From NCBI RefSeq assembly GCF_030812215.1, contig NZ_JAUSSG010000008.1:1-64000 (forward strand): 64,000 bases of DNA, given 5' to 3'. Both the position numbers and the translations under genes were made by a program. The DNA comes from Variovorax boronicumulans. GTDB taxonomy: Bacteria > Pseudomonadota > Gammaproteobacteria > Burkholderiales > Burkholderiaceae_C. Numbering within the stretch: position 1 is the stretch's first letter; the number at the start of each line of letters is the position of its first letter. Shown here one piece after another: positions 8,484 to 16,840 of the stretch. Under the pieces are notes generated by a model that did not search any database, was not told where the DNA came from, and was given only the letters and a program-made list of their open reading frames with translations.

Positions 8484-9053
8484 ATGTCCATGCACACCAC
8501 CTCCCGTTCGATCGCCGTCCTTGGCACCGTCGCCGCCGCTGCCGCCGTGCTCACCGCCTGCGGCTCGATGTCGATGGCCCCCACGTTCAACCAGTCCAGC
8601 CTGCCGCCCACCATCCAGGTGCCCGCAGGCAACAAGGTCGCCATGGAAACCGTCGGCGTGGGCGACATCACCTACGAATGCCGCGACAAGGCCAACGCCC
8701 CCGGCCAGACCGAGTGGGTGTTCGTCGGCCCCGATGCGAAGCTCAACGACCGCAGCGGCAAGCAGGTCGGCAAGTACTACGGCCCGCCGGCCACCTGGGA
8801 GTCGAACGACGGCTCCAAGCTCACCGCCACGCAACTGGCCGTGGCGCCTTCGGGTCCGACCAGCCTGCCGTTCCAGCTCGTGAAGGCCAACCCGGCCATG
8901 GGCTCGGGCGCGATGACGGGCGTGACCTACATCCAGCGCGTGGCGCTGCAAGGCGGCGTGGCACCGGCCGCCGTGCCGTGCACGCCCGCCACCAAGGGCC
9001 AGAAGCAGGTCGTGAAGTACCAGGCCGACTACATCTTCTGGAAGGCGTCCTGA
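8484..9053 (+). CDS. DUF3455 lipoprotein
   Basis: The gene encodes 189 residues with a lipoprotein signal: basic start, Ala-rich hydrophobic core and lipobox L-T-A-C with Cys26. The rest matches the DUF3455 pattern (Y-E-C-R near 65, TEWVFVGPDAKL, GKYYGPPATWES, TYIQRV). Function is unknown. AGGAG lies 8 nt before the ATG. A CAGCAGC/GCTGCTG hairpin (8431-8449) is in the leader, and a possible ECF-type promoter (CATCC near 8399, GGGTAG near 8419) precedes it. The sigma/anti-sigma genes follow at once, so it may be co-transcribed with them or be their target. Confidence 0.8.
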   Translation: MSMHTTSRSIAVLGTVAAAAAVLTACGSMSMAPTFNQSSLPPTIQVPAGNKVAMETVGVGDITYECRDKANAPGQTEWVFVGPDAKLNDRSGKQVGKYYGPPATWESNDGSKLTATQLAVAPSGPTSLPFQLVKANPAMGSGAMTGVTYIQRVALQGGVAPAAVPCTPATKGQKQVVKYQADYIFWKAS

Positions 9054-9063
9054 TGATTCGGGG

Positions 9064-9702
9064 GTGAATCTGTTGCGGTACGGGCCGGCTCCACTACGAT
9101 GGGCCGCCCACCACCCGCCGCAGAACTTCTTGTCACCCCCTCTCTCCACCGCCCCCTTCGACTACGACGCCGCGCTCATGGCCTGCGCCCGCGGCGACCG
9201 TACGGCGTTGCAGCAGCTCTACCAGCGCGAGAGCCGCTACCTGATGGGCGTGGCGCTGCGCATCGTGCGCCAGCGCCAGCAGGCCGAAGACGTGCTGCAC
9301 GATGCCTTCATCAGCATCTGGCAGCGCGCAGAGAGCTTCAACCCCGCGCTCGGCGAAGGTCGGGGCTGGGTGTACAGCGTGGTGCGCCATGCGGCGCTGA
9401 ACATGGTGCGCAGCGGCGCGCGGCAGGTGAGCCTGGACGAAGACGCGGCCGAAGCGGTCGATGACCGCGCCTCGCTCGCGGCGTATGCGGAGGCGGCCGA
9501 TCCCCTCGAGCTGCGCGCCGATCTCGGTCGGCTGCACGGCTGCCTCTCGGGGCTGGAGCCGGCGCGGCGCGATTGCATCCTCTATGCGTATGTCGACGGC
9601 TGCTCGCATGGCGAAATCGCCGAGCGGCTGCAGACGCCGCTGGGCACGGTGAAGGCGTGGATCCAGCGCGGCATGCGCGCGCTGCGGGAGTGCATGGGAT
9701 GA
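9064..9702 (+). CDS. ECF-type RNA polymerase sigma factor
   Basis: This is a sigma-70 family extracytoplasmic-function factor. Region 2 (about residues 50-115) holds YLMGVALRIVRQRQQAEDVL and ISIWQRAESF; region 4 (about 155-205) holds LEPARRDCILYAYVDG and the HTH GEIAERLQTPLGTVKAWI. It directs RNA polymerase to a stress regulon. It overlaps the anti-sigma gene by ATGA. The 5' end is uncertain: GTG at 9064 overlaps a 4-codon frame by GTGA, but the first 22 residues look non-conserved, and TTG at 9130 or ATG at 9178 are alternatives. Confidence 0.85.
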   Translation: MNLLRYGPAPLRWAAHHPPQNFLSPPLSTAPFDYDAALMACARGDRTALQQLYQRESRYLMGVALRIVRQRQQAEDVLHDAFISIWQRAESFNPALGEGRGWVYSVVRHAALNMVRSGARQVSLDEDAAEAVDDRASLAAYAEAADPLELRADLGRLHGCLSGLEPARRDCILYAYVDGCSHGEIAERLQTPLGTVKAWIQRGMRALRECMG

Positions 9703-10442
9703 GCACCGCTGAAGACCAAGACAAAGACATCAACGACATCAACGACATCGACGGGCTGGCGGGCGAGTACGTGCTGGGCACGCTCTCGGCCACGTCGCGC
9801 GCGGCGGTCGAGCTGCGCATGCGCAGCGAGCCGGCGCTGCGCGAAGCGGTGCGCGCGTGGGAGGCGCGGCTGCAGCCGCTCACGGCATTGGCCGAGCCGT
9901 CGGAGCCGTCGCCTTGGCTCTGGAGGCGCATCGAGCGCAGCGTCGACGGGCTGGGCAAAGCATCGAAGGCGCAGGCTGCCGGCGTCGTCGGCTGGTGGAA
10001 CAACCTCAAGCTCTGGCGCGGGCTGGCCGCGGGCGGCTTCGCCACGGCGGCGCTGCTGCTGGCTGTGGTGGTCACGCGCGATGCGACGCCGCCGGCCACG
10101 CAGTACATGGTGGTGCTCGTCGCACCCGAGAACAAATCGCCGGGCTGGGTGATCCAGGCCAATTCGTCGTCGCGCCAGCTCAGCCTCGTGCCGCTGGGCA
10201 CGTTCGAGGTGCCGCCGCAGAAGACGCTGCAGTTCTGGACCAAGGCCGACCAGTGGCGCGGGCCGGTGTCGCTGGGCCTCGTCAAGCAACAGGGCCAGAC
10301 GCTGCGCATTCCCATCGACAAGCTGCCGCCGCTGGAGCCGAATCAGCTGTTCGAGCTGACGCTGGAGCCCGAGAACGGCTCGCCGCTCGACCGGCCGACG
10401 GGGCCGATCCAGTTCATCGGGCGTGCGGTCAAGGTGATGTAG
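9699..10442 (+). CDS. anti-sigma factor, RskA family
   Basis: This 247-residue membrane protein is the likely antagonist of the sigma factor immediately upstream. The N-terminus carries the zinc-finger-like anti-sigma domain signature G-L-A-G-E-Y-V-L-G-T-L. One transmembrane helix (about 108-128, GLAAGGFATAALLLAVVVTR) is followed by a periplasmic RskA domain (QYMVVLVAPE, GWVIQ, LGTFEVPP). It overlaps the sigma gene by ATGA. It would hold the sigma factor at the membrane until an envelope signal releases it. Its last 14 nt overlap the convergent MFS gene. Confidence 0.85.
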   Translation: MSTAEDQDKDINDINDIDGLAGEYVLGTLSATSRAAVELRMRSEPALREAVRAWEARLQPLTALAEPSEPSPWLWRRIERSVDGLGKASKAQAAGVVGWWNNLKLWRGLAAGGFATAALLLAVVVTRDATPPATQYMVVLVAPENKSPGWVIQANSSSRQLSLVPLGTFEVPPQKTLQFWTKADQWRGPVSLGLVKQQGQTLRIPIDKLPPLEPNQLFELTLEPENGSPLDRPTGPIQFIGRAVKVM

Positions 10443-11655
10443 TCGTACCGCGCGCGGCCGCGGCCGACCGGTGGGCAGCGAGCGCGACGGCGATGCCGAT
10501 GGCGCCGACCATCAGGCACAGCGCCAGGATCAACCGGCCGGTCTGCGCCGCATCGGCGAGCGCGCCCACGAGCAGGCCCGCCACCGGCTGCGTGAGGTTG
10601 TTGAGCAGCACGATCACGCCGGTGGTCTTGCCGTAGTCCTCTGGCGGAATGATTCGCTGGCGGTGGATGCGGATGTAGATGCTGAACATCTTGTCGAACC
10701 CGATCACCAGCAGGAAGCCGAGTGCGTAGCCCCAATGGCTGGGGCTCAGGGCGGTGAGAAGGCCGCCCGCAAAGATCAGCGCGTACGAGGCCACGCCCAT
10801 GGGCCTGAGCGCGAACGAGCCGCGGATGATGGCGAGCAATATCGCGATGGTGGCCACGGCCCCGAGCGTCTGCAGCCCCGCGTAGTAGGTGGCCGAGCGC
10901 TGGTGCAGGCCGGTGACCATCGCGGCGGACGAGGCGAGCGTGGTGCCGAGCATCAGGTTCACGCCGGCCGTGAGCACGGTGAGCCGCAGCAGCCCGGGCA
11001 GGCGCAGCACATGGCCGAGCGCGATGGCGATCGGCCGCAGCAGGTGCTGCCGCTCCCGCGCGGGCTCGGGTTCGCGCAGCTTCAACGGATTGCCGCGCCG
11101 CCAGTACGCGATGGCCAGGTCGGCCAGCACGAAGAGCGCCGCCGCCGCACCCACTGCTGCCTGCCAGGGCCACAGCGCGATGAGCCCGGCCGCGAGCAGC
11201 GGGCCGAGCACCATGCCGGTCTGGTCGGCGGTCTGGGCATAGGCCAGCACCTTGTCGAAGGTGCGGCCGTGGCTGCCGCTGCTGCCGTCCGCCATTTGCG
11301 GCAGCAGCACCTCGCGGGCCATCATCCCCTGCGTGGTGAGCACGCCGCACACGGCCGACAGACCCACGAGCCAGCCGATGCCGCCCATCGCCGTGCTGCC
11401 CAGCACGCCGAGCAGGCACACCAGCGCGCGAAGGACCTGGCTGCCGCGCAGGAGCTTGAGCGGCGAGATGCGATCGCACAGCGCGCCGCAGATCGGAAAG
11501 GACAGGAAGCGCGGAAAGGTCTCGGCCGCGAAGGCGTAGCCGGACCACGCCACGTCCTGCGTCACCTGGAACACCACGAGCGGCACCAGGAACAGCAGCA
11601 TCTGGTCGGCCAGCCGGGAGAGAAAGAGCGAGAAGAGGAAGGCGGGGAATTTCAT
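10429..11655 (-). CDS. MFS transporter
   Basis: A 408-residue major facilitator protein with about 12 hydrophobic segments. The cytoplasmic loop between helices 2 and 3 is recognisable (GALCDRISPLKLLRG). It resembles MFS efflux proteins of the EntS/macrolide-exporter type; the substrate is unknown. The start at 11655 (MKFPAFLFSLFLSRLADQ) was preferred over 11733 because the extra N-terminus is basic and would overlap the divergent gene. The two genes start back to back, so their promoters lie within or next to the coding ends. Confidence 0.8.
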   Translation of the reverse strand: MKFPAFLFSLFLSRLADQMLLFLVPLVVFQVTQDVAWSGYAFAAETFPRFLSFPICGALCDRISPLKLLRGSQVLRALVCLLGVLGSTAMGGIGWLVGLSAVCGVLTTQGMMAREVLLPQMADGSSGSHGRTFDKVLAYAQTADQTGMVLGPLLAAGLIALWPWQAAVGAAAALFVLADLAIAYWRRGNPLKLREPEPARERQHLLRPIAIALGHVLRLPGLLRLTVLTAGVNLMLGTTLASSAAMVTGLHQRSATYYAGLQTLGAVATIAILLAIIRGSFALRPMGVASYALIFAGGLLTALSPSHWGYALGFLLVIGFDKMFSIYIRIHRQRIIPPEDYGKTTGVIVLLNNLTQPVAGLLVGALADAAQTGRLILALCLMVGAIGIAVALAAHRSAAAARGTTTSP

Positions 11656-11719
11656 CGTGCCGGCGCCGACCCCGAAGGCGAAAGGGTGAGGGGCGCGGCG
11701 TGGGCGGGCATGCGCTGAA

Positions 11720-11725
11720 GATAAT
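11720..11725 (+). promoter_or_regulatory. -10-like hexamer GATAAT 6 nt before the isomerase start
   Basis: GATAAT is separated from the ATG at 11732 by only 6 nt and no Shine-Dalgarno is present, so transcription would begin at or next to the start codon. No good -35 is seen. The same layout precedes dapF, lpxC, rodA and others. Confidence 0.4.
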
Positions 11726-11731
11726 CGAAAC

Positions 11732-12361
11732 ATGATCGCGCTCGACTGCTACTACAGCCTCTCTTCCCCCTGGGCCTACCTCGGCGGCCCGCAACTGCAG
11801 GACATCGTGCGCCGCCACCATGTGCGGCTCACGCTCAAGCCCTACGACTTCCAGGCGGTGGTGCCGCAAACCGGCGGCATTCCGCTCAAGACCCGCCCCG
11901 AGCCGCGCCGCACCTACCACGCGCTCGAACTCGCGCGCTGGAGCGACTACCTCGGCATGCCGATGAACCTGGCGCCCGCGCACTACCCGAAGGGCGCGCC
12001 CACCGATCCGAACTGGAACAAGTACCCGGGCTGGATGGTGATCGCCGCGCAGTTGAAGGGGCTCGATGCGCAGCCGCTCTCGCACGCGCTGCTGCGCGCG
12101 CTGTGGGCCGAAGAGCGCGACACCTCGCAGGCCGATGTGCGCATCGCCGTCGCCAACGAAAACGGCTACGACGGCGCTTCGCTGCAGGCGCTGGAGCAGG
12201 CGGCCGAGACGCTGGCCGTGTACCGCGCGAACAGCGCGGAGGCGGTGGAAGCGGGCGTGTTCGGCGCGCCGACGTTCATCCTGAACGGCGAGCGGTTCTG
12301 GGGTCAGGACCGGCTGGCGTTTCTCGATCGGGCGCTGGACAAGCTGCGCGCGGCGGGCTGA
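11732..12361 (+). CDS. 2-hydroxychromene-2-carboxylate isomerase / DsbA-family protein
   Basis: A 209-residue thioredoxin-fold protein of the HCCA isomerase group. The N-terminal strand D-C-Y-Y-S-L-S-S-P-W-A-Y-L carries the S-P-W-A active-site segment of glutathione-dependent isomerases, rather than the CxxC of oxidoreductases. The cis-proline region is GVFGAPTFILNGE and the end is FWGQDRLAFLDRAL. Members isomerise 2-hydroxychromene-2-carboxylate in naphthalene catabolism, but many have no assigned substrate and no aromatic-degradation gene is adjacent here. It is divergent from the MFS gene. Confidence 0.85.
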   Translation: MIALDCYYSLSSPWAYLGGPQLQDIVRRHHVRLTLKPYDFQAVVPQTGGIPLKTRPEPRRTYHALELARWSDYLGMPMNLAPAHYPKGAPTDPNWNKYPGWMVIAAQLKGLDAQPLSHALLRALWAEERDTSQADVRIAVANENGYDGASLQALEQAAETLAVYRANSAEAVEAGVFGAPTFILNGERFWGQDRLAFLDRALDKLRAAG

Positions 12362-12383
12362 ACGCCCGGCCGCGTCTGCATCG

Positions 12384-13298
12384 TTACCGCACGAACGAGC
12401 GCGGCAGCAGCGCCGGCACCAGCGCCCGGTTCAACCGTTCGCGCCACCAGCGCAGCGCCTGCCCCTTCGCGCCGGTCTTCCACGCGAGCCAGAACACCTC
12501 GGGCGCGCGCGGCTCCTCGGTCGGAAGTTCGACCAGCGTGCCGCGTTCGAGCTCGTTCGCGATGCAGGCGCGCGGCAGAAAGCCGTGGCCGAGGCCGGCC
12601 ACCTGGCAGGCGACCTTCGCGGCCATCGACGGCACGGTGATGCGCGGCTGCCCCGCGAGCAGGCCGACGGTGCGGTCCGAGAGCGTGCGCGCGGTGTCGC
12701 CGACGACGATGGCGTTGCAGTCGAGCAAGTCGCCGCGCTCCAGCGGACGACCGAGCCGGGTGAGCGGATGGGTGGGCGCGACGCAGAACGCGAACTCGAT
12801 GCTGCCCACGTTCGCCGCCTGGTAGCCGCCGCCGGCCGGGCCTTCGCCCGCGGCGATGACGATGTCGGCGCGGCCCTCGCGCAGCGCCTCCCAGCTGCCG
12901 GTGAGCGCCTCGCAGCCGACGCGCAATCGCGTGCCGCAGCGCAGGTCTTCGAAGGCGCGGATGTCGCCGATGAGCGCCTCGGTGGGAATGAGGGAGTCGT
13001 GCACCAGCCGCAGCTCCGACTCGTAGCCGGTGGCGATCTGCCGCATGCGCGATTCGAGGTCGCTCGCGGCGCCGAGCAGCCAGCGGCCTTCCTTCAGCAT
13101 TTCGTCGCCGGCGGCGGTGAGGCTCACGCGCGGGCCGTTGCGCTCGAAGAGCAGCATGCCCAACTGTTCCTCGAGCTTGCCGACCGCATACGAGATGGTG
13201 GAGGGCACCTTGTTCAGGTGGGTGGCGGCGGCGGCGAAGGAGCCGTGGCGCGCAATGGCGTCGACGACCTCGATGGCTTCCAGGCTGAGCTTGAGCAC
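12384..13298 (-). CDS. LysR-family transcriptional regulator
   Basis: A 304-residue LTTR. The N-terminal winged HTH (about 1-60) has AIARHGSFAAAATHLNKVPS and TISYAVGKLEEQLGMLLFER. The C-terminal inducer-binding domain runs from about 88 (ELRLVHDSLIP). It is divergent from the operon starting at 13483, with a strong palindrome 34 bp before its own start, so autorepression and control of that operon are likely. The inducer is unknown. Confidence 0.9.
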   Translation of the reverse strand: MLKLSLEAIEVVDAIARHGSFAAAATHLNKVPSTISYAVGKLEEQLGMLLFERNGPRVSLTAAGDEMLKEGRWLLGAASDLESRMRQIATGYESELRLVHDSLIPTEALIGDIRAFEDLRCGTRLRVGCEALTGSWEALREGRADIVIAAGEGPAGGGYQAANVGSIEFAFCVAPTHPLTRLGRPLERGDLLDCNAIVVGDTARTLSDRTVGLLAGQPRITVPSMAAKVACQVAGLGHGFLPRACIANELERGTLVELPTEEPRAPEVFWLAWKTGAKGQALRWWRERLNRALVPALLPRSFVR

Positions 13299-13331
13299 GC
13301 GGCGGCTCCTTGGGGGGCGGGTGGAAAAAGG

Positions 13332-13354
13332 AATGATCGAAAACTTCGATCATT
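13332..13354. promoter_or_regulatory. 23-bp palindrome, likely LysR operator
   Basis: AATGATCGAA, a 3-nt centre and TTCGATCATT form a perfect inverted repeat containing the LTTR motif T-N11-A. It sits between the LysR gene and the divergent hydrolase operon. Function is inferred from symmetry and position. Confidence 0.6.
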
Positions 13355-13482
13355 GGGGCTGAAAAGTTTCGTCAATGGCGGTTGATTCGGACCCGATGAT
13401 TGAGCCCATGCCAAGGAGATTCCCTCCGAAAGCAATTGTGAATTCAATCGATTATCCGTTCAACCACCCAGGAGTCTTTTTC

Positions 13483-14136
13483 ATGTCCATCCAAGCCACC
13501 CCTACCGCCGGTTCCAAGCTGCTGACCCCCGCCGACCATACGCTGGTGATGATCGACTTCCAGTCGCAGATGGCCTTTGCCACGCACTCGATCGACGCGG
13601 TGAACCTGCGCAACAACGCCGCGCTGGTGGCGCAGGCGGCGGCCGGCTTCAAGGTGCCGACCATCCTCACGACGGTGGCTGAAAAAAGCTTCTCGGGCCC
13701 GATGTTCAGCGAGATCACCGACGCGTTCCCGGGCCAGAAGATGCTCGACCGCACCTCGATGAATACCTGGGAAGACGCCGCCGTGATCGACCGCGTGAAC
13801 GAAATCGGCAAGCCGCGCATCGTGCTGGCGGGCCTGTGGACCAGCGTGTGCATCGTGGGCCCGGCGCTGTCGGCGCTCGACCAAGGCTTCGAGGTGTACG
13901 TGATCGCCGATGCCTGCGGCGATGTCTCCACCGAGGCGCACAACCGCGCGATGGACCGCATGGTGCAGGCCGGCGCACGGCCGATGACCTCGCTGCAATA
14001 CCTGCTGGAGCTGCAACGCGACTGGGCCCGCGGCGAGACGTACGAGCTGACCACGGGCATCGCGAAGAAGGTGGGCGGCGCTTATGGCCTGGGCGTGACG
14101 TACGCCAAGACGATGTTCGGCGCGCACGAAGGCTGA
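13483..14136 (+). CDS. isochorismatase-family (YcaC-like) hydrolase
   Basis: The 217-residue cysteine hydrolase shows the YcaC-like layout: catalytic Asp in LVMIDFQSQM, a P-T-I-L-T-T strand, and the nucleophile cysteine in G-L-W-T-S-V-C-I-V-G-P-A, followed by A-D-A-C-G-D-V-S. Substrates of YcaC-type members are mostly unknown. The start at 13483 has GGAG at about 8 nt and begins M-S-I-Q. It is the first gene of a compact operon divergent from LysR. Confidence 0.88.
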   Translation: MSIQATPTAGSKLLTPADHTLVMIDFQSQMAFATHSIDAVNLRNNAALVAQAAAGFKVPTILTTVAEKSFSGPMFSEITDAFPGQKMLDRTSMNTWEDAAVIDRVNEIGKPRIVLAGLWTSVCIVGPALSALDQGFEVYVIADACGDVSTEAHNRAMDRMVQAGARPMTSLQYLLELQRDWARGETYELTTGIAKKVGGAYGLGVTYAKTMFGAHEG

Positions 14137-14163
14137 GCGGAAGAAAAGAAAGAGGCGCCCGCC

Positions 14164-14454
14164 ATGAAGACCTACGTCGTTTCCCTCGCACTCGGCCTTC
14201 TGGTCGGCGTGATCTACGCGCTCTTCCAGGTGCGCTCGCCGGCGCCGCCGGTGATCGCCCTGGTGGGGCTCCTGGGCATCCTGCTCGGCGAGCAGATTCC
14301 ACCGCTGGTGCGGCACGTGCTCGACCGGCCGGCCGCCACCTCGTGGCTGCATCACCAGGTCAAGCCCCATGTGTTCGGCGAGCTGCCCAAGTGCGTGCAG
14401 CCCGAGGCGGTGAAGACCGCTGCCACGCGTCCGTCGGACCGGAGCGACGCATGA
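14164..14454 (+). CDS. XapX domain membrane protein
   Basis: A 96-residue protein whose first half is the XapX pattern: two helices (VVSLALGLLVGVIYALFQVR and VIALVGLLGILLGEQIPPL), then a polar tail. XapX proteins are small inner-membrane proteins of unknown role, often next to amidohydrolases and YcaC-like hydrolases, as here. Its stop overlaps the amidohydrolase start by ATGA. Confidence 0.85.
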   Translation: MKTYVVSLALGLLVGVIYALFQVRSPAPPVIALVGLLGILLGEQIPPLVRHVLDRPAATSWLHHQVKPHVFGELPKCVQPEAVKTAATRPSDRSDA

Positions 14455-16433
14455 GCGCCGCGGACCCGCAACGCCGCCACTTCCTGGGCGCCCTCGGCGC
14501 GCTCGCCGCAACCTCCCTCGCACCCGCATCGACCATGGCCAACACCCCGAACTCCACCCCCGACCTCATCCTGCGCAACGGCCGCTTCACCACGCTGGAC
14601 CGCGCCAACCCCACCGCCGACGCGGTGGCGATCAAGGACGGCCGCTTCACCCGCGTGGGCCGCGCCGAAGACGTGCTGCCGCTGGCCGGCAGCCACACCC
14701 GCGTGATCGACCTGCAGGGCAAGCGCGTGCTGCCGGGTCTCATCGACAACCACCTGCACATCATTCGCGGCGGCCTGAACTACAACATGGAGCTGCGCTG
14801 GGACGGCGTGCGCAGCCTGGCCGATGCGATGTCGATGCTGCGGCGGCAGGTGGCTATCACGCCCGCACCGCAGTGGGTGCGCGTGGTGGGCGGCTTCACC
14901 GAGCACCAGTTCGCCGAGAAGCGCCTGCCGACCATCGCCGAGCTGAACGCGGTGGCGCCCGATACGCCCGTGTTCATCCTGCACCTGTACGACCGCGCGC
15001 TGCTCAATGGCGCCGCGCTGCGCGCCGTGGGCTACACCAAGGACACGCCCGCGCCGCCCGGCGGCGAGATCGTGCGCGACGGCGCCGGCAACCCGACCGG
15101 CCTGCTGCTGGCCAAGCCGAACGCGGCCATCCTCTACGCGACGCTGGCCAAGGGGCCCAAGCTGCCGTTCGACTACCAGCTCAATTCCACGCGCCACTTC
15201 ATGCGCGAGCTCAACCGCCTGGGCGTGACCGGCGCCATCGACGCGGGCGGCGGCAACCAGAACTTCCCCGACGACTACGAAGTCATCCGCAAGCTGCACG
15301 ACGACGGGCAGCTCACCATTCGCCTGGCCTACAACCTCTTCACACAGAAGCCCAAGGCCGAGAAGGAAGACTTCCTGAACTGGACGGCGAACTCGACGTA
15401 CAAGCAGGGCGACGACTACTTCCGCCACAACGGCGCGGGCGAGATGCTGGTGTTTTCGGCGGCCGACTTCGAAGACTTTCGCCAGCCGCGTCCCGAGATG
15501 GCGCCCGAGATGGAAGGCGAGCTCGAAGGCGTGGTGCGCATCCTGGCGCAGAACCGCTGGCCGTGGCGCATGCATGCGACCTACGACGAGACCATCAGCC
15601 GCTCGCTCGACGTGTTCGAGAAGGTCAACAAGGACACGCCGCTCGCGGGCCTGAACTGGTTCTTCGACCACGCCGAGACGATCTCCGAGAAGTCGATGGA
15701 CCGCATCGCCGCGCTGGGCGGCGGCGTGGCGGTGCAGCACCGCATGGCCTACCAGGGCGAGTATTTCGTGGAGCGCTACGGCCCCGGCGCGGCCGAGGCC
15801 ACGCCGCCGGTCAAGAAGATGCTGGAGCGCGGCCTGAAGGTGTCGGCCGGCACCGACGCAACGCGCGTAGCCTCGTACAACCCGTGGGTGTCGCTGTCGT
15901 GGCTGGTCACGGGCAAGACGGTGGGCGGCATGCAGCTGTACCCGCAGCGCAACTGCCTGGACCGCGAAGGCGCGCTGCGCATGTGGACCGAGAACGTCAC
16001 CTGGTTCTCGAACGAGCAAGGTAAGAAAGGCCGCATCGAGGCCGGCCAGCTGGCCGACCTGGTGGTGCCCGACCGCGATTTCTTCGCCTGCGCCGAATCG
16101 GAAATCGCCGACACGACCGCACTGCTCACCATGGTGGGCGGCAAGGTGGTCTACGGCGCCGGCCCGTTCGCCGCGCATGACGAAGGCACGCTGCCGCCGG
16201 CCATGCCCGACTGGTCGCCCGCGCGCACCTTCGGCGGCTATGCGGGCTGGGCCGACACGGCCGAGGGCGCGCCGATGCAGAAGGTGCTGCGCAATGCCGC
16301 AGCCGCCTGCGCCTGCGCCAACGACTGCAACGTGCACGGCCACAGCCACGCGACGGCATGGAGCAGCAAGCTGCCCATTGCCGACCTGAAGAGCTTCTGG
16401 GGCGCGCTCGGCTGCGCCTGCTGGGCGGTGTGA
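14451..16433 (+). CDS. exported amidohydrolase, YtcJ-like
   Basis: This 660-residue metal-dependent hydrolase of the amidohydrolase-3 (YtcJ) group starts with a Tat-like signal (RRHFLGALGALAATSLAPA), suggesting periplasmic action. Metal-binding blocks are visible: LPGLIDNHLHIIRGG (HxH, near residues 100-110), WRMHATYDE, WFFDHAETIS and SAGTDATRV. The C-terminus is Cys-rich (A-C-A-C-A-N-D-C), unusual for the family. The substrate is unknown. It is coupled by ATGA to XapX and overlaps the DoxX gene (TGATG), so expression is stoichiometric. Confidence 0.85.
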   Translation: MSAADPQRRHFLGALGALAATSLAPASTMANTPNSTPDLILRNGRFTTLDRANPTADAVAIKDGRFTRVGRAEDVLPLAGSHTRVIDLQGKRVLPGLIDNHLHIIRGGLNYNMELRWDGVRSLADAMSMLRRQVAITPAPQWVRVVGGFTEHQFAEKRLPTIAELNAVAPDTPVFILHLYDRALLNGAALRAVGYTKDTPAPPGGEIVRDGAGNPTGLLLAKPNAAILYATLAKGPKLPFDYQLNSTRHFMRELNRLGVTGAIDAGGGNQNFPDDYEVIRKLHDDGQLTIRLAYNLFTQKPKAEKEDFLNWTANSTYKQGDDYFRHNGAGEMLVFSAADFEDFRQPRPEMAPEMEGELEGVVRILAQNRWPWRMHATYDETISRSLDVFEKVNKDTPLAGLNWFFDHAETISEKSMDRIAALGGGVAVQHRMAYQGEYFVERYGPGAAEATPPVKKMLERGLKVSAGTDATRVASYNPWVSLSWLVTGKTVGGMQLYPQRNCLDREGALRMWTENVTWFSNEQGKKGRIEAGQLADLVVPDRDFFACAESEIADTTALLTMVGGKVVYGAGPFAAHDEGTLPPAMPDWSPARTFGGYAGWADTAEGAPMQKVLRNAAAACACANDCNVHGHSHATAWSSKLPIADLKSFWGALGCACWAV

Positions 16434-16840
16434 TGAAGGCGATGCTCCGGACCCTTTCGCCCGCCGTGCGCTGGATCGCCTTGCTGCTGTTGTGCGCGGC
16501 CTACCTGCAGGGCGGCCTGAACAAGGCGATGGACTTCGACGCCGCCATCGCCGAGATGAACCACTTCGGCCTGTCGCCGGCCGGCCCGCTGGCCGCGGCG
16601 GTGATCGTGCTGGAGCTGGGCGCTGCGGCGCTCATCCTCATCGGTTTCTGGCGCTGGCTCGGCGCGCTGGCGCTCGGCGCCTTCACGCTGATGGCAACCT
16701 TCGTCGCGCTGCGCTTCTGGGAAATGCCGCTGGGGCACGAGCGCTTCATGGCCGCCAACTCTTTCTTCGAACACCTGGGCCTGGTCGGCGGCTTCCTGCT
16801 CGTCGCCTGGCTCGATCTCAAGGAGCGCCAGGATGACTGA
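16433..16840 (+). CDS. DoxX family membrane protein
   Basis: A 135-residue protein with four hydrophobic helices and the DoxX feature G-G-L-N-K-A-M-D-F near the first loop. DoxX proteins are small quinone-linked or structural membrane proteins of mostly unknown role. The start at 16433 overlaps the amidohydrolase stop, and its 3' end overlaps the MFS gene by 8 nt. Confidence 0.82.
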   Translation: MKAMLRTLSPAVRWIALLLLCAAYLQGGLNKAMDFDAAIAEMNHFGLSPAGPLAAAVIVLELGAAALILIGFWRWLGALALGAFTLMATFVALRFWEMPLGHERFMAANSFFEHLGLVGGFLLVAWLDLKERQDD